Shown: positions 10,273 through 21,470 of the stretch, piece by piece
How positions within the stretch are numbered: position 1 is the stretch's first letter
Layout of the letters: each line of letters starts with the position of its first letter
Assembly: GCA_936450465.1 (NCBI GenBank)
Contig: OW388289.1
Span: 69,500,420 to 69,564,419, forward strand
Length of the DNA: 64,000 bases
Reading direction: 5' to 3'
Origin: Gibbula magus
Lineage: Eukaryota > Mollusca > Gastropoda > Trochida > Trochidae
Program-made: the position numbers and the translations under genes
The notes under the pieces: model-generated
The model's input: only the letters and a program-made list of their open reading frames with translations
What the model was told of the DNA's origin: nothing
Databases searched by the model: none

Positions 10273-13163
10273 TTATCCTTCTGCATTTAATTTCGAAATT
10301 AAACTGTTAACAACCTGTTCGGCCATTTTGTATTTGATAGTTTTCTTTCCAGGTCTATTGGTGACTTTCAAGAGCATTTTGTCAAAGAGCATGTGTGTTT
10401 TTGCTAAAGTCTGGTGGTATTCCAGATTGTAACAGTAAAACACCGCCATTTACATGGCCAGGGCCTCTGGCAAGTTACAGCTCTGAGTGACTTTCCTCCC
10501 TTCAGGCATGACAGTGAAGGTGGCGTCAGAGAGATCTTCTTCATTCCCCTCATGGATGATGAAGGAGGACACTGTCCTCGGAACCTGTAACAAAATGAAG
10601 TCAACACATTAGTTTCATATGGGAGAAAATATGAATAGACCACGAACAGGTTTAAATTAGATACACTAGTAGGATTACTCTTGAAGATCTGGTTCATGTT
10701 TTGTATTTCAATGGGCTGTACACAAAGTAATCATGCAAGATGAATAGTATATGACACCTGAAGAAAATTGGTAGCGTATCTGTATTACATACTTCACAAT
10801 CCTTTCCGAGGAATGTAGCGACATCTTCTTTTAGAAGGCAAGGAATTCCAAGGATTGTAGCACACATCCGATAATCTGAAATTATGTTAGAATGGTAAAG
10901 CATGCACATTCTGTGCGAGATAACCGACTTGGAAGTTCAGCTTAAGATTACATAACACTTAATCACGAAGAAATTATATCATTTTAAATGTAATATTATG
11001 ATATTGGATAATGGAATGTTTTGGTATATAAGATCATAAATCATAGTAAATCATTCAATATCAAAGTTTAAATACAATACAAACATTGGTAAGATAACTA
11101 CTAATGTCCATGAGACAAAAACACTTTTAAGAATGCATTATTTTCATTTGTTTGATCAGAAATGAAATAAATTAATACACGAATTAATTCGAGAGTCGGT
11201 ATTTAATGAATTGAATTATTAAGCATTTATTATGAGTATCCAATCTGGTAATATGTGATTAAGGGAAATTGTCGGGAATAAATCATTACTTTAACTACCT
11301 TTATATAAGTTATATATTATATTCATGGTAACAATGGTTGATAACCCCTAATAGGGAATGAAATGTTATATAAACAACAAAACGTTCAATTTCGATAATT
11401 TTTGGGGTAAAACATGTTACTACTGGATGTCTTTTTGTGAATATTGTCCCTGAACATTTGCTAATTCTCCACTTGTACTTTAAAATACCAAAGAGGAATT
11501 ATAATTAAAAATTAAATTTATTCATAAGAGTTCATTACTTGTGTCTTGAGATCTTGGCATTGGTACATTGTTACAGTGTTTTTGAGTGTTCTCATTTTGA
11601 TTCTAATAAATAATGAAAAGTTGCATTTGAAAAAACATTTCGAATGAACCCAAATATACACAAAATCTTTCATGGAGTTTCTTCGCACACAATACATCAA
11701 TGGCAAGTATACTATAGTTTACTCGTGTGTTTGTCCCATTTGATTTCATAAATACCACAATATGAAACAAAATTAATTGTCCACGCAGTTGATTTGCTGT
11801 TTTAAGGTGTCAACCATTTTTACCATGAGTATATTATGCTTGAAACTAACTAACTGAAACTAAATGTCTACAGTTTGAATATATGTTGCTATAGCTTATA
11901 TGTGTATTGTTTTCTACACTTACATTTCTTGTCGTCTTCATCTGTTGTGAGGCTCATCTGCCTCAATACACATTTCACAACAGGTTTAGCAGTCGTTGTC
12001 GTTCTTAGTAGTTTGAAGACGCCTTTCGACATCTCCTCAATGCCTGCTAAGATCATCGGTTTGAGCTCTTGTCCCGTTATGCGCCTGTACTCAGCATACA
12101 TCTGCCAGTGAAGAAAAGTTCTACATATAAACATAAGGAATATTGGTGGATTTATATTTACTATTTAGAAATATATTTATTCAGTAAGAGAATAAATATG
12201 TAATAGCACTGCTTGTTAACATCATGTTAGTATTTCTTTCTTCTAAACCATATTGTGGTAGGAAACAAATATGTAAGAAATGGTTCATCTACACTAGTAA
12301 TAAGAAAAAATACATTTAAAAACAATGACATACTATATTTGTTCATATATTCATTGTGCCATGGTGCACATCGATATCGGTGTTTGAACAGTTCAATCCA
12401 ATAGTTGAAATATAAACACACCGGGATCATAGTTTTATTTTATTTTGAAAAATAGTAAAATAGTTTCTTACCTCACCTTCATTGGCTAGCCAGGGATATT
12501 CTTCAAGAACTTCATTGATTGGCGTTCCAGTTGTAACCAGTTGTCTTCTCGTGGTAAACGTTCGCTCCATCAACAGGCCAACTTTGGCCATATCTGGCTT
12601 CCTGGTCTTCACCTCCTGTCGCAGCCAGACACTGTGTTTTTGGATGGAATGTTCATCCTCGCCTTCGGGGAGTTTTGGCTCTGTAGGTGCACCATTTCCT
12701 TCCAGATCTTTGCCGCCGTCTTCGTTTACGGGCAAGGACCGTTGCCTCCTGAAAGTCCTTTCTCCGCCTGTTGTTGATGAATTTATCCCTTATACGGGCT
12801 CTCCAGAGGACCTATTAATATGTATACATTTTATATATTCAATTGTCATGGAATTGACATCTGAGTCATCTAAAAAATTTCATTCACTATGTAGTTTGAA
12901 TATGAATGCCTTTTATCTGAACAGTTATTCAAAATCAACCATTATCATCTAAAATGCAGTGGAACAGGCTTGTGTTAGATCAATCGATACAAGAAGTAAA
13001 AAGATGATAAAACAATACTTTACAATACAGATTTTGCATTTATGATTTGTAAACGACAACAACATACCCTTGTGCTGCTTCCTTCTAATCCATCTTCATT
13101 TGCTAGATGCGTCCATCTTTGGAAGATCGAATCTATGATCTCGTTGTACTGGTAAGTGGGTAC
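10273..13163 (-). pseudogene. Five-exon SAMD3-like family gene, 3' part, with two lesions
   Basis: Exons on the minus strand are 13163-13068, 12811-12472, 12101-11924, 10875-10793 and 10584-10273. Every internal border has AG acceptor and GT donor (GTATGT, GTAAGA, GTAAGT, GTATGT), and the phases 0, 0, 1, 0 agree across all junctions. The protein order is: a YNEIIDSIFQRW segment; a basic DKFINNRRRK stretch; a LPEGEDEHSIQKH linker; a LLMERTFTTRR helix; EVLEEYPWL then EYRRITGQEL; the GIPCLLKEDVATFL segment; and a C-terminal LPEALAM..MAVFYCYNLEY region ending at the stop 10273-10275. This matches, from memory, an uncharacterised metazoan family often labelled SAM-domain-containing protein 3-like; its molecular function is not known to me. 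Exon 12811-12472 is 340 nt although both borders are phase 0, so it carries one extra base (or lacks two); the frame change falls near 12,680-12,735. A TAA at 10450-10452 breaks the last exon inside conserved sequence. The upstream exons were not found, and a SAM domain is not visible. Confidence 0.68.
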
Positions 13164-13379
13164 CTGATATGAACAAATATGTCATTAAAATTTAGCAAAT
13201 ATTGAGATTTTAATAAGGGCTTTATGTCAGAGCCTTTCATATAGTATGGTCAAGTAGTAAACATGCATATCCATGGAGTTAAACATGTTTTGGGATCACA
13301 TATTTCCTGCTAAGTACTACTACTTGGTGTATAACGAAAACAATTACATTTGAATGAATTCGTTTCAAATGATATCAAA
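13164..13379. other. No gene recognised; missing 5' exons not found
   Basis: The first visible exon of the SAMD3-like gene starts at 13163 after an AG acceptor, so earlier exons should lie at higher coordinates. None could be identified here or up to 13,980. Confidence 0.4.
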
Positions 13380-13560
13380 GCTCTCTCTCCAGTAACAGAC
13401 GGTCTAGACAGCTGAAATCTTGTGTACAGACTCCTGTAGGGTCACAGGGGTCACAACCTTAAAAACCTATTTTCACCTTTCACTCAAGTACTTAAAATAT
13501 GTTAGACCTGTGATAAATTCTCCTTGAAGATTTACATTTTTATATGTCTAAAAGAAATTA
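13380..13560 (-). repeat. Inverted copy of dispersed repeat R145
   Basis: Read on the minus strand it has the same TTTTTAAGGTxGTGACCCCTGTGACCC core and the preceding CAGCTxTCTAGAxC...TACTGGAG segment as the 145-bp units at 36,658-37,070. A third fragment is at 4,686-4,800. Confidence 0.6.
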
Positions 13561-13982
13561 TACTTTTTGCTAGATGGGCTGGTCATGCCTTTTGGAAATA
13601 TTTATGATCTATGCTAAGTTTATGCAATTCTATCAAATTTTGTTATCCTTTGTTAACCTTGGGTATAAGTTTGCTTATCTTGATAATATTGATTTTCACA
13701 TATAATCACCTAAAATCTAGCTGTGTCCTTTGTCTTGATACTGTAATCAGTTATGTTTGTTTTAGACTGTACCATGTGTTGTGTCAATGTATATATTTGA
13801 GTGCTATACAAAAGCATGTGTCACCTGCTTTAAAAGTAATTGAAGAAGAAAACAACAAACGCATTTTGTTTATTCAAATGCCACATGGTGCACAAACAAA
13901 AATAGCTTTCACTTCTCTATGTAACCAGCCAACATTTCTAGTCATATACTATCCGATGACTAAGAACAACACATGTGTTCCC
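13561..13982. other. No gene recognised
   Basis: An open frame of 129 codons (13611-14000, plus) is hydrophobic at its start but overlaps the end of the minus-strand transposase-like frame and has no family resemblance. It is probably a chance opening. Confidence 0.4.
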
Positions 13983-16304
13983 CTAGCGTGCATGCAGTGA
14001 CAATGGATGGTTATCCAACATTTGGTTGGTTTCACGTAGAAGCAGCTCATCAGTAGCTTCAATGTCGTAGCAGTGGTAGTGTATTGTGAAGCCAAGCGTC
14101 CTACATTTCCAGCACATCAAGTATGGTGTACCACTGAGAATGAAACAACATTAACATTTTCCAAATTGAAGGTCATCTTCATGAAAGCCAATACACACGA
14201 CGCATCCTGCAGAGTATGTGTGACCATTGACTCGTACTGACTGACACTGATAGACCTCAGTCTCTCCGTGTAAGTAGGGTTGTAGGAGCAATTGTACCTG
14301 GTGATCAAGGAACATAATTTTCATCGTACTTCCACGTCGATGCTCATACTCACTTTCATCCAGCAGAAAGGATGTGGATTCTTCCCACAGACATTGGTAG
14401 TACTGGTGACGATAAGACATGGTCTTACAGAGGTTCTTTCTGTTCTTTAGTCTGTGGACAATCTCTTTGAAAAAGTTGTGTTTTCCTTCAAATCTCATAG
14501 TCCAACAGTTAATGAGTGGTCCAAACATGCGGGTAAGTTTTGGGTAGTGTAGCACGTAGTGCATTTTTGGTTTGAAATGAGCTTCCGATAACTCTCTTTC
14601 ATACAAATTCATGAATTTGAGGATGCAATCATTCATGTATACACATTCTGCTTGACTCGAGACAGGGGCACTAATGATGTCGACCATATCCATGAGAGCG
14701 AGAAGAACCTCCAATTTTGGATCACTTTCATCTATTGTAGTACCAACCAACAATGGAAACAATTTCAAAAGACACCAAATTTGCATGCAATTTTGTTTGA
14801 CTTTGAACTTGCTCAACTGAGTTCCAACTGTATTCGGTTTGTTGGACTTGTCGTTTGGTCCATAGTTGAAGTGTTCGATCAGTTGGTTGAGAAAGGTCAG
14901 GCTAAATATCCCTGCTCTCACGCAGTACTGAGTAATCTTTTCGATGACGTCACAGACAACCCCAGATTAAAAAAGATCGTGACCAATATCTGGTGGCAAA
15001 CCTCCGATGACATGGAAATGATGAAGATCATTTAAAGGAGAAGAAGATTTGACACCATACGTGTTCGCGAGATCTGGGGCCTCAGATACCACCTTGACTT
15101 GCTCCTCGTAACCAGCGATTGTACGGGCAGGAGCAGCCTTTGCGTCTGTGTTCACCCTCATCACATCCCTAGTAATCATACAAAAGCGGCAATTTCTGAA
15201 GAGAGAAAAGGATTCCATGAATCCACCTAGACTGTGTGCTCCAAGGTTATCCGCAATCATGATAGTGACTGAACCATGAAAATGGAATTTACCTTCCGGT
15301 CTTTCTACTGTGATGCCATCAACTTCAAAAGTTAACATGTCTTGTAACAGAGGGAACATAACATTTGGTAATCCATATGCCTTGATAGATTTTGAGCGAG
15401 CAAGTAAGGCCAGTTGCATTACATGAAGTTTGGATCTGTACTTGGGACTCAAATTACCGAGGACAAAATAGAATGCTCCATATTTGTAATGCTTTGCTTC
15501 GTGTCCAATGGGATTGACAGCTGTAAACTCATCGTAATAAAGCATCAGCTGGAGAGCATGATGATTTCCCCCGAACAGACCATTCATCTTACAGTTTGAA
15601 CCATCACATACGTCTCGCATTTTCCCATCACTTGAGTGATGCGGATTTATAACCTGGGTGAAAACATCCTCGTGAAGAGATTTAAGACTGTCTAGTATTG
15701 GTACATATTGAACATTGTCAGGTTTTCCATCAGGTAAATAACCAACAGCATGTTCAACTGGTTGTACAAAGGAAAATGTACTTCTGACGTAGGCATTGGA
15801 TTTTGTCTCATCACCTAGTTGGTTGAGTATACTTGTTAAAATTTCACTCTGTCCTGTCAGTGTACGCTCTACTTCATGAATCAAATCAACATCGCAGTTT
15901 GAAGCCCTTAGAGTGTTGATTATTTCCCTCAGACACGTTTCATTTGACTTAGAAATAAAGCTTTCCACCAGATCAATGATCAATGGGCAAGGTGACATTG
16001 AAAGTTTGCTTGTTTCCCGTAAACGTAATAACTGTAGTGCATACTGCTTTTTTAAATCAGTCGGAGTTTGGGCTTCTTGTGTTTGGATATGAACATCACC
16101 CGGTCCGTCAGCATCTTCAATAAGATTCTCATTTCCATGTGGGCATATCTCATTATCAATATCTTCACTTTGAAACTTCTTTGAAAGATTTTGAATATAA
16201 AATGAACTGTGCTTTGATTTTATGTGCCTCTTGAAAACCCTAATGCTAGTAAATTTGGCTTGGCATGATTGTATACCGTAAGTGAGACGAAAGCTCGGGG
16301 TCAA
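13983..16304 (-). pseudogene. C2H2/PPD..HD..-type transposase-like protein, two in-frame TAA
   Basis: One minus-strand frame runs from a TTG at 16304 (open upstream to about 16,350, no ATG seen) to a TAG at 13983-13985, 774 codons, with only two internal stops, TAA at 14967-14969 and TAA at 14151-14153. Order of parts: a degenerate C2H2 finger near residues 13-35 (SCQAKF...FKRHIKSKH, first Cys apparently replaced by Tyr); YYDEFTAVNPIG; a long core with GSVTIMIADNLGAHSLGGF and a C..C pair (CRFC); the hallmark GLPPDIGHDLF; then, after the first TAA, SGVVCDVIEKITQYC and conserved helical sequence; and, after the second TAA, a SGTPYL...YHCYDIEATDELLL tail. This is a widespread metazoan family that looks transposon-derived; its superfamily (KDZ/Plavaka-like is one possibility) is uncertain. 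The first TAA falls where relatives have an acidic residue (HDLxEG), consistent with GAA to TAA. The frame is intronless here. No inverted repeats were identified. Confidence 0.7.
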
Positions 16305-16754
16305 AGGAATGAATTGTTTAATGAGAAAGTAAGTCGCAAAAATGTCTTGTCACGAATGTACATTGAACGCAGGAATAAACACTAACGTCATTATCATCCA
16401 TTTGACATAAACAAAAATAATACAAACCAAAAATCAAAGTTGTTAAAATGTGTAATTGATAGTTAATTAACAGTGCATCCGGGTATTAGTGTGTTTAAAA
16501 CTGTAGAATGTAGTTATTAAAAAAACATGCTTCATAAACTTCTGTGTTTTCTGAAACTGTCTATTACAACTACTATTTTCGACAAAAATGCCTGTATGAT
16601 ATATCAGTCTCCAAATATTAAAGGGATGTCTAGTGTAGTGTAGGTCAATAATTGAGTTTAATTCTAAACGCTGTCAAAATAAAAAAAATTTCGTTGAGGG
16701 TGAATTTGTTTTATTTGTCTTTAAACACGCCGAAAAGATAATTTAACGTATCAT
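16305..16754. other. No gene recognised
   Basis: AT-rich upstream flank of the transposase-like frame. I see no terminal inverted repeat that pairs with the other side of that frame, and no promoter motif I can support. Confidence 0.4.
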
Positions 16755-16905
16755 TAAAATATTACATTTCAAGGAACGTAATCTAAACTAGAAAAACGCA
16801 AATTTGATGCAACTCCGAAAAGACAAAAACTCTTCAAAGGGAGACAACTCTTAAATGTTGTCAATGGATTAATGGATTGTCAAGTTGAACTGGAGAGTCT
16901 GAAAG
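16755..16905. repeat. TTGTC-rich repeat, copy of 18,280-18,420
   Basis: Shares CTCTTCAAAGGGAxACAACTCT followed by TTGTCAA motifs with 18,350-18,420. It belongs to the same TTGTC/GACAA-rich family as the arrays at 8.4 and 18.6-19.2 kb. Confidence 0.55.
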
Positions 16906-17630
16906 AGCGAATGAGAACATCAATTCCATCTTCTTGCATATACTTTTGTAATGTAAGGAACTACATTTCATGTTAAAATAGTAACAAAGTAGCCACCATC
17001 TAAACTGTTTTCCGCATGCCTAAATGAAGGGAAAACGTATTGGCAGAAAGATTATGTTTTAGTTAAAGAAATATTTCCCATACATTGCCATTCATTTTGG
17101 TTTGTGAATAGTCAGTTGTCTTGCAGCAATTTGTTAAAATGGTTAGTTTATAATTTAGATAAACTTACTGTCCAAATAAGGAACAGAACAGAACTCATTC
17201 TGTAGTCTATAAATAACATATTCTAACATCAATTGTAAATTTGTAATTAGACTACATTTATTTGTTCTCTGATTATTTCATTTCGGTGGATTTATTCAGA
17301 AATAAGTTTTATCAATTAAATTGCCCTGATGAAATGGACGCTTTTTAAAAAAAATACTTTGCAAAGAACATAGTTTGAATATATTTTAGACAGAAATGAG
17401 TTTAGATTAGGATACTTGTATTAAACAAAATCAACAATGATCAAGATTGTACTTATTTTGGTAAAATGATCAGTCAGGCGATAATAGTATTCTATAGTTC
17501 GAATCATGGGTTTATCAGTTATTAAACGAGATATTATGTCACCTGGTATATTATTTTCGGCATAAGGTTGATAGTATGATACTCATTATTAACAGTAGAA
17601 AAAGACTGTATATTAAATATATGACTAATA
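16906..17630. other. No gene recognised
   Basis: AT-rich, stops in all frames, no repeat structure noticed. Confidence 0.45.
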
Positions 17631-17632
17631 TA

Positions 17633-18121
17633 CAGTGCCGTGCCATAAGTTAACGGACGGTGACGTTTTTTTCCATAGACTTGCATGTTAATTTAGTCTA
17701 GGATAAATCATTTTTATAAATTAAGTTCCCATTGTATCAATGTCAAATTTCTCAGCTTTATTTTAAATCATTTCAGCTTGAAGTACATAATATAAATTTT
17801 ATTTTCTGACTTCAATTTCACATAGATTTATTAGATTTACCTGCATATGTACATTAAATAAAAACGTTTCCCATAGATTGCCATGTTAAATTTTTCACAA
17901 TTACGTATATTTGTTGATCAAATATTACTGCAATTCCTTATAATGGAAATGGAAAATTAAACATAAATTGTGAGGTTGTAGCCAAGATGATGCATCACAA
18001 CCTTGAATTTGAATATAATCTGACAAAAATCCTATCTATGAAAATGATTTATCCTAGACTAAAATAACATGCAAGTCTATGGAAATAACGTCAGCGTCCG
18101 TTAACTTATGGCACGGCACTG
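17633..18121. mobile_element. Tc1/mariner-type MITE, 489 bp, with long TIRs
   Basis: Inverted repeats of about 86 bp start CAGTGCCGTGCCAT at both ends and differ at only about five positions. The element is flanked by TA on each side (17631-17632 and 18122-18123). The TA duplication and CAGTG terminus fit Tc1/mariner/pogo mobilisation. There is no coding sequence. The high similarity of the arms suggests a relatively recent insertion. Confidence 0.82.
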
Positions 18122-18239
18122 TATGTTGAACATTAAGATTTTTATTATTTTTATTATTTTTTTAAAAGGTCTTCGCTTCAAAGTTTCCATTTGATTACAG
18201 TCTGCTTCTGTATACAAGGATATCTGAGTTAAAAACATA

Positions 18240-18555
18240 AAAACCTGATGAGAAAGGTTCTTTATTATGTCGAATACGGTAAACGAAGTTACGTTTCAAG
18301 AGACGTTACTCTAAACTTGGAAAACGTAAACGTTTCAAGGGGCGTAACTCTAAATAAAGTAACTCTTCAAAGGGAAACAACTCTAAAAGGTTGTCAAAAG
18401 ATTGTCAATTTGTCTCTGAACATTAACGTGTACGGATGTCGTAATGTACTTCAATATACTTACTATAAACTGGGATTCTTTTCAATCAGCGCTGATGTTA
18501 TTGTGACGTTGCAATTGACCTTCAAATATGGCAGCAGGAAAAAGGAAATGACAAC
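18240..18555. repeat. TTGTC-rich repeat lead-in
   Basis: Contains short direct repeats of GTTxCGTTTCAAGxGxCGTxACTCTAAA and a part homologous to 16,755-16,905. It carries a 109-codon open frame (18248-18577) made of these repeats; I do not consider it a gene. Confidence 0.5.
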
Positions 18556-19215
18556 AACGCATGCGCTAAAGAATTAACAAACTTTTATTGTCAATATTTT
18601 ATAAAACTATTCAAAATGATAATGCTGGTTGTCAGCCAGCATAACTTGCATCTTGACATAAAATATTGTAGGCATAAAAGAAACCCCATAACAATTCATT
18701 TTAAACAAAGAAATAAAACTTTAATAAAACTTTTTAAAAAACATAGGCATATATGTGGTTTATATAATTGTCTATCATTTTGAATACTGTGGTTGTCATA
18801 TTGACAACGAAATGGTGTCCATCTTTACAAGGGTAATCGTCATACGACCAATGGCAATAAGTAAGTTGTCAAAATAGGGTATGTCAGCAACGCATGCGCT
18901 AAGAGTTGACAACCTGTTGTTGTCAATATTTTATAATAATAATCAAAATGACAATACTGGTTGTCAGCTACCATTATTAGCCTTTTGACATAAAATTTAG
19001 TAGGAATAAACGAAAACCTTAAACAATGCATTTCAAACACAAAATAAGGCTTTAATAATATGAAAAAAACGTAAAACACATTACGGAACTACACATGTCA
19101 ATTCGACAACTATGGTTGTCATATTGACAACGACATATTGTTCATCTTGACAATGCCGATTGTCATACTACTATTGACAATATATAAGTTGTCAAGACGA
19201 CAACATTTTTTTTTC
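18556..19215. repeat. 333-bp tandem duplication, TTGTC/GACAA-rich
   Basis: Two head-to-tail copies begin with AACGCATGCGCTAA at 18556 and 18889 (period 333). Each holds TTGTCAATATTTTATAA, a TGGTTGTCAGC motif and several TTGTC/GACAA inverted pairs such as GGTTGTCATATTGACAAC. Copies are clearly related but diverged. The family is shared with 8.4-8.9 kb. Confidence 0.75.
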
Positions 19216-19440
19216 AGTCTTAAACTGAACAATGTTCCTCTTTGGTGCGCCGTCCGCACCGCTCCCGTTCTGAATGTGACAGGGCATATTAAATATAATG
19301 CCTAGATCATCCAGTATTTGGTCATCATTGATATCATTTCATCATTTCATTATGTGTTAAATGTATATATGTCTTCTGCTGTATTTGTTTGCCGTCGAAC
19401 GCCACCACTACACATGTTCACCTTTACTCTTCTGCTTCAG

Positions 19441-19585
19441 GAGTAGGGGTGTAACAATACATCGAACTATCGATGCATCGCAATAGTTGGCTTGGCAATA
19501 GTACTATATCGATAGTATATACAAAAACACAATCGCTATCGCAATAGTAAGGTTAACTATCGATACTATCGAAACTATTAAATTT
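19441..19585 (+). mobile_element. hAT-like element end (fragment)
   Basis: Starts AGGGGTGTAACAATACATCGA followed by several overlapping ATCGATAC/CTATCGCAATAG palindromes. This resembles the ends of many animal hAT elements, which often begin with a GGGGTGTAAC-type motif. The partner end was not found. Confidence 0.35.
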
Positions 19586-20000
19586 CCCTTATTGTATTAT
19601 CTTCACAATTCTTATTGGTAGGCATTGTTTTAATATGTTATAAATGCGTATACAGAAAATATCCACTTAAAATTTTAACTTACAAAATACAATTAACAGT
19701 TTTTGTCCAATGTTCAACTTCAAGTCTTAAAGTAAGAGTAAATCGCAAAGTGAACCAGATCATATACGAAATTGAAGTCTACTCAACTCTTTCCGGTAAG
19801 CTTAAGATAAGGCTTGTTGATGAATGCAGTCTGCCGCCTGTCATAAACATCTGCTGACTTATATCTGAAGGTCTGGAAAACGTTCCAGAAAGGTAGCGGA
19901 GACCCTGCGTCGGAGATGGAAATGAAGTAGTTTGCAATTTTATTCCCATATATAACATATGAAACTTAACCCAAACCTAATACAAAAACACAATTACATT

Positions 20001-21397
20001 TTCTTATTTCCAACTGGAACTTGATTATATGTTACAGGATACAAGTACTTTTTAGTGTAAATTATTATCTACAGTGAACACGTCTAAGATTTTGATTAGT
20101 TGCACTGGTTCATAACTTTCTCGTAGGGAACAACGCAGGGCAATCAAATGACACGTTGATTATCTGCCGTTGAAACTTGAAATATTATACTCTACTGATA
20201 TATTCAGTGAATAAGTCTGAGATTTGATTAACTTGACTTGAGTTTAGAGCCTTCAGGTTAGCGGAATCAATTGTCACTACTCTACCTAATTTTAGGTACA
20301 TGTATTTGCAGATGTTTATCATAAGGGCCTGTGATTCACATTGTTCTGAGTTGTAATGCGCAGGACTCACATTACTTGCATTCGGTAAATCACTTGTACA
20401 TGCTGAGAAGAAGGCATTGATTGGTCTAATTATTGCATTTCTAACAGACACACAGTCTAGATGAAAAAAGCACCCTTTGGCAATAAACTATTTTCAAGTT
20501 GAAATCTGTGTGCAGCCCTAATTTCGTTTCTATCTCGAGAACTTATTTGATTCCTTGACAAGTAAATCGATTGCTATGTTCAGTATGTAAAATTAGTGTC
20601 CACAAAATACACTTCCTGGGAAAGGTTAGGTTAACTGTTTTCATAATCTAGTGCTTTGCAGAGTCTGTAGCCGAGTAATATAAATAAGCTAATGAATCGT
20701 CAAAGCAAGATTGTGTCTGATAAAAAAAACGATTTTGAGGGTTGTTGACAACGAAATTGTACCATAACAATCATTCCAGAAAATTGCTTGGCATTTATTC
20801 GTCTTACGAAATGGTTTCCATATTTGGTATTTATAGGTTTGCATAATAACGAATTTAAAAAAGGTTTTGCTTATTGGAACGTTCATTTGTCAGATCAGGG
20901 TCTAATTTGTATAAATGATATGCAGCTCTACTCTGTAAAAAAAGAAAAGACAAATGGGATAGATAAGAAACTACCATTTCAGTGTATGTCCTTTCACACA
21001 GCTTTCAGAGTTCAAAGTCACACATAATCTTCATCACGTTCGCCACCAAGTACGACAACAAACTCCGAATATCAACATATAATGTACAGGGATAAACACT
21101 AAGTCTTGGATTCTTTAGTAAAGAAAGATGTTCGCCACCAAGTATGATATCATAATTCTAGTGTTACCACGAGATACCGATGCAGAAACATGTTCGTCGT
21201 AAATATATAACATATGTAGACAAGTTGCAAGGGTTTAATTTAGGAAAAGTGGTTTAAAAACACATTACAATCATCGCCAATATATACATATAAGAACTTT
21301 AATTTAATTTGTTTTACAATTCACATTACACAGCATGAACATTAACAGGAATGCAGCACATTGTATCTGGCGTTGATGAACCACTCCTGTTATTTAT

Positions 21398-21470
<73 letters not shown>

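Noticed and set aside
13611..14000. 129-codon hydrophobic plus-strand frame
   Set aside because: It has no homology I know and overlaps repeat sequence and the end of the minus-strand transposase-like frame.
16302..16304. Start codon of the transposase-like frame at 16304
   Set aside because: It is TTG and the frame stays open upstream without an ATG; the true start is unknown.
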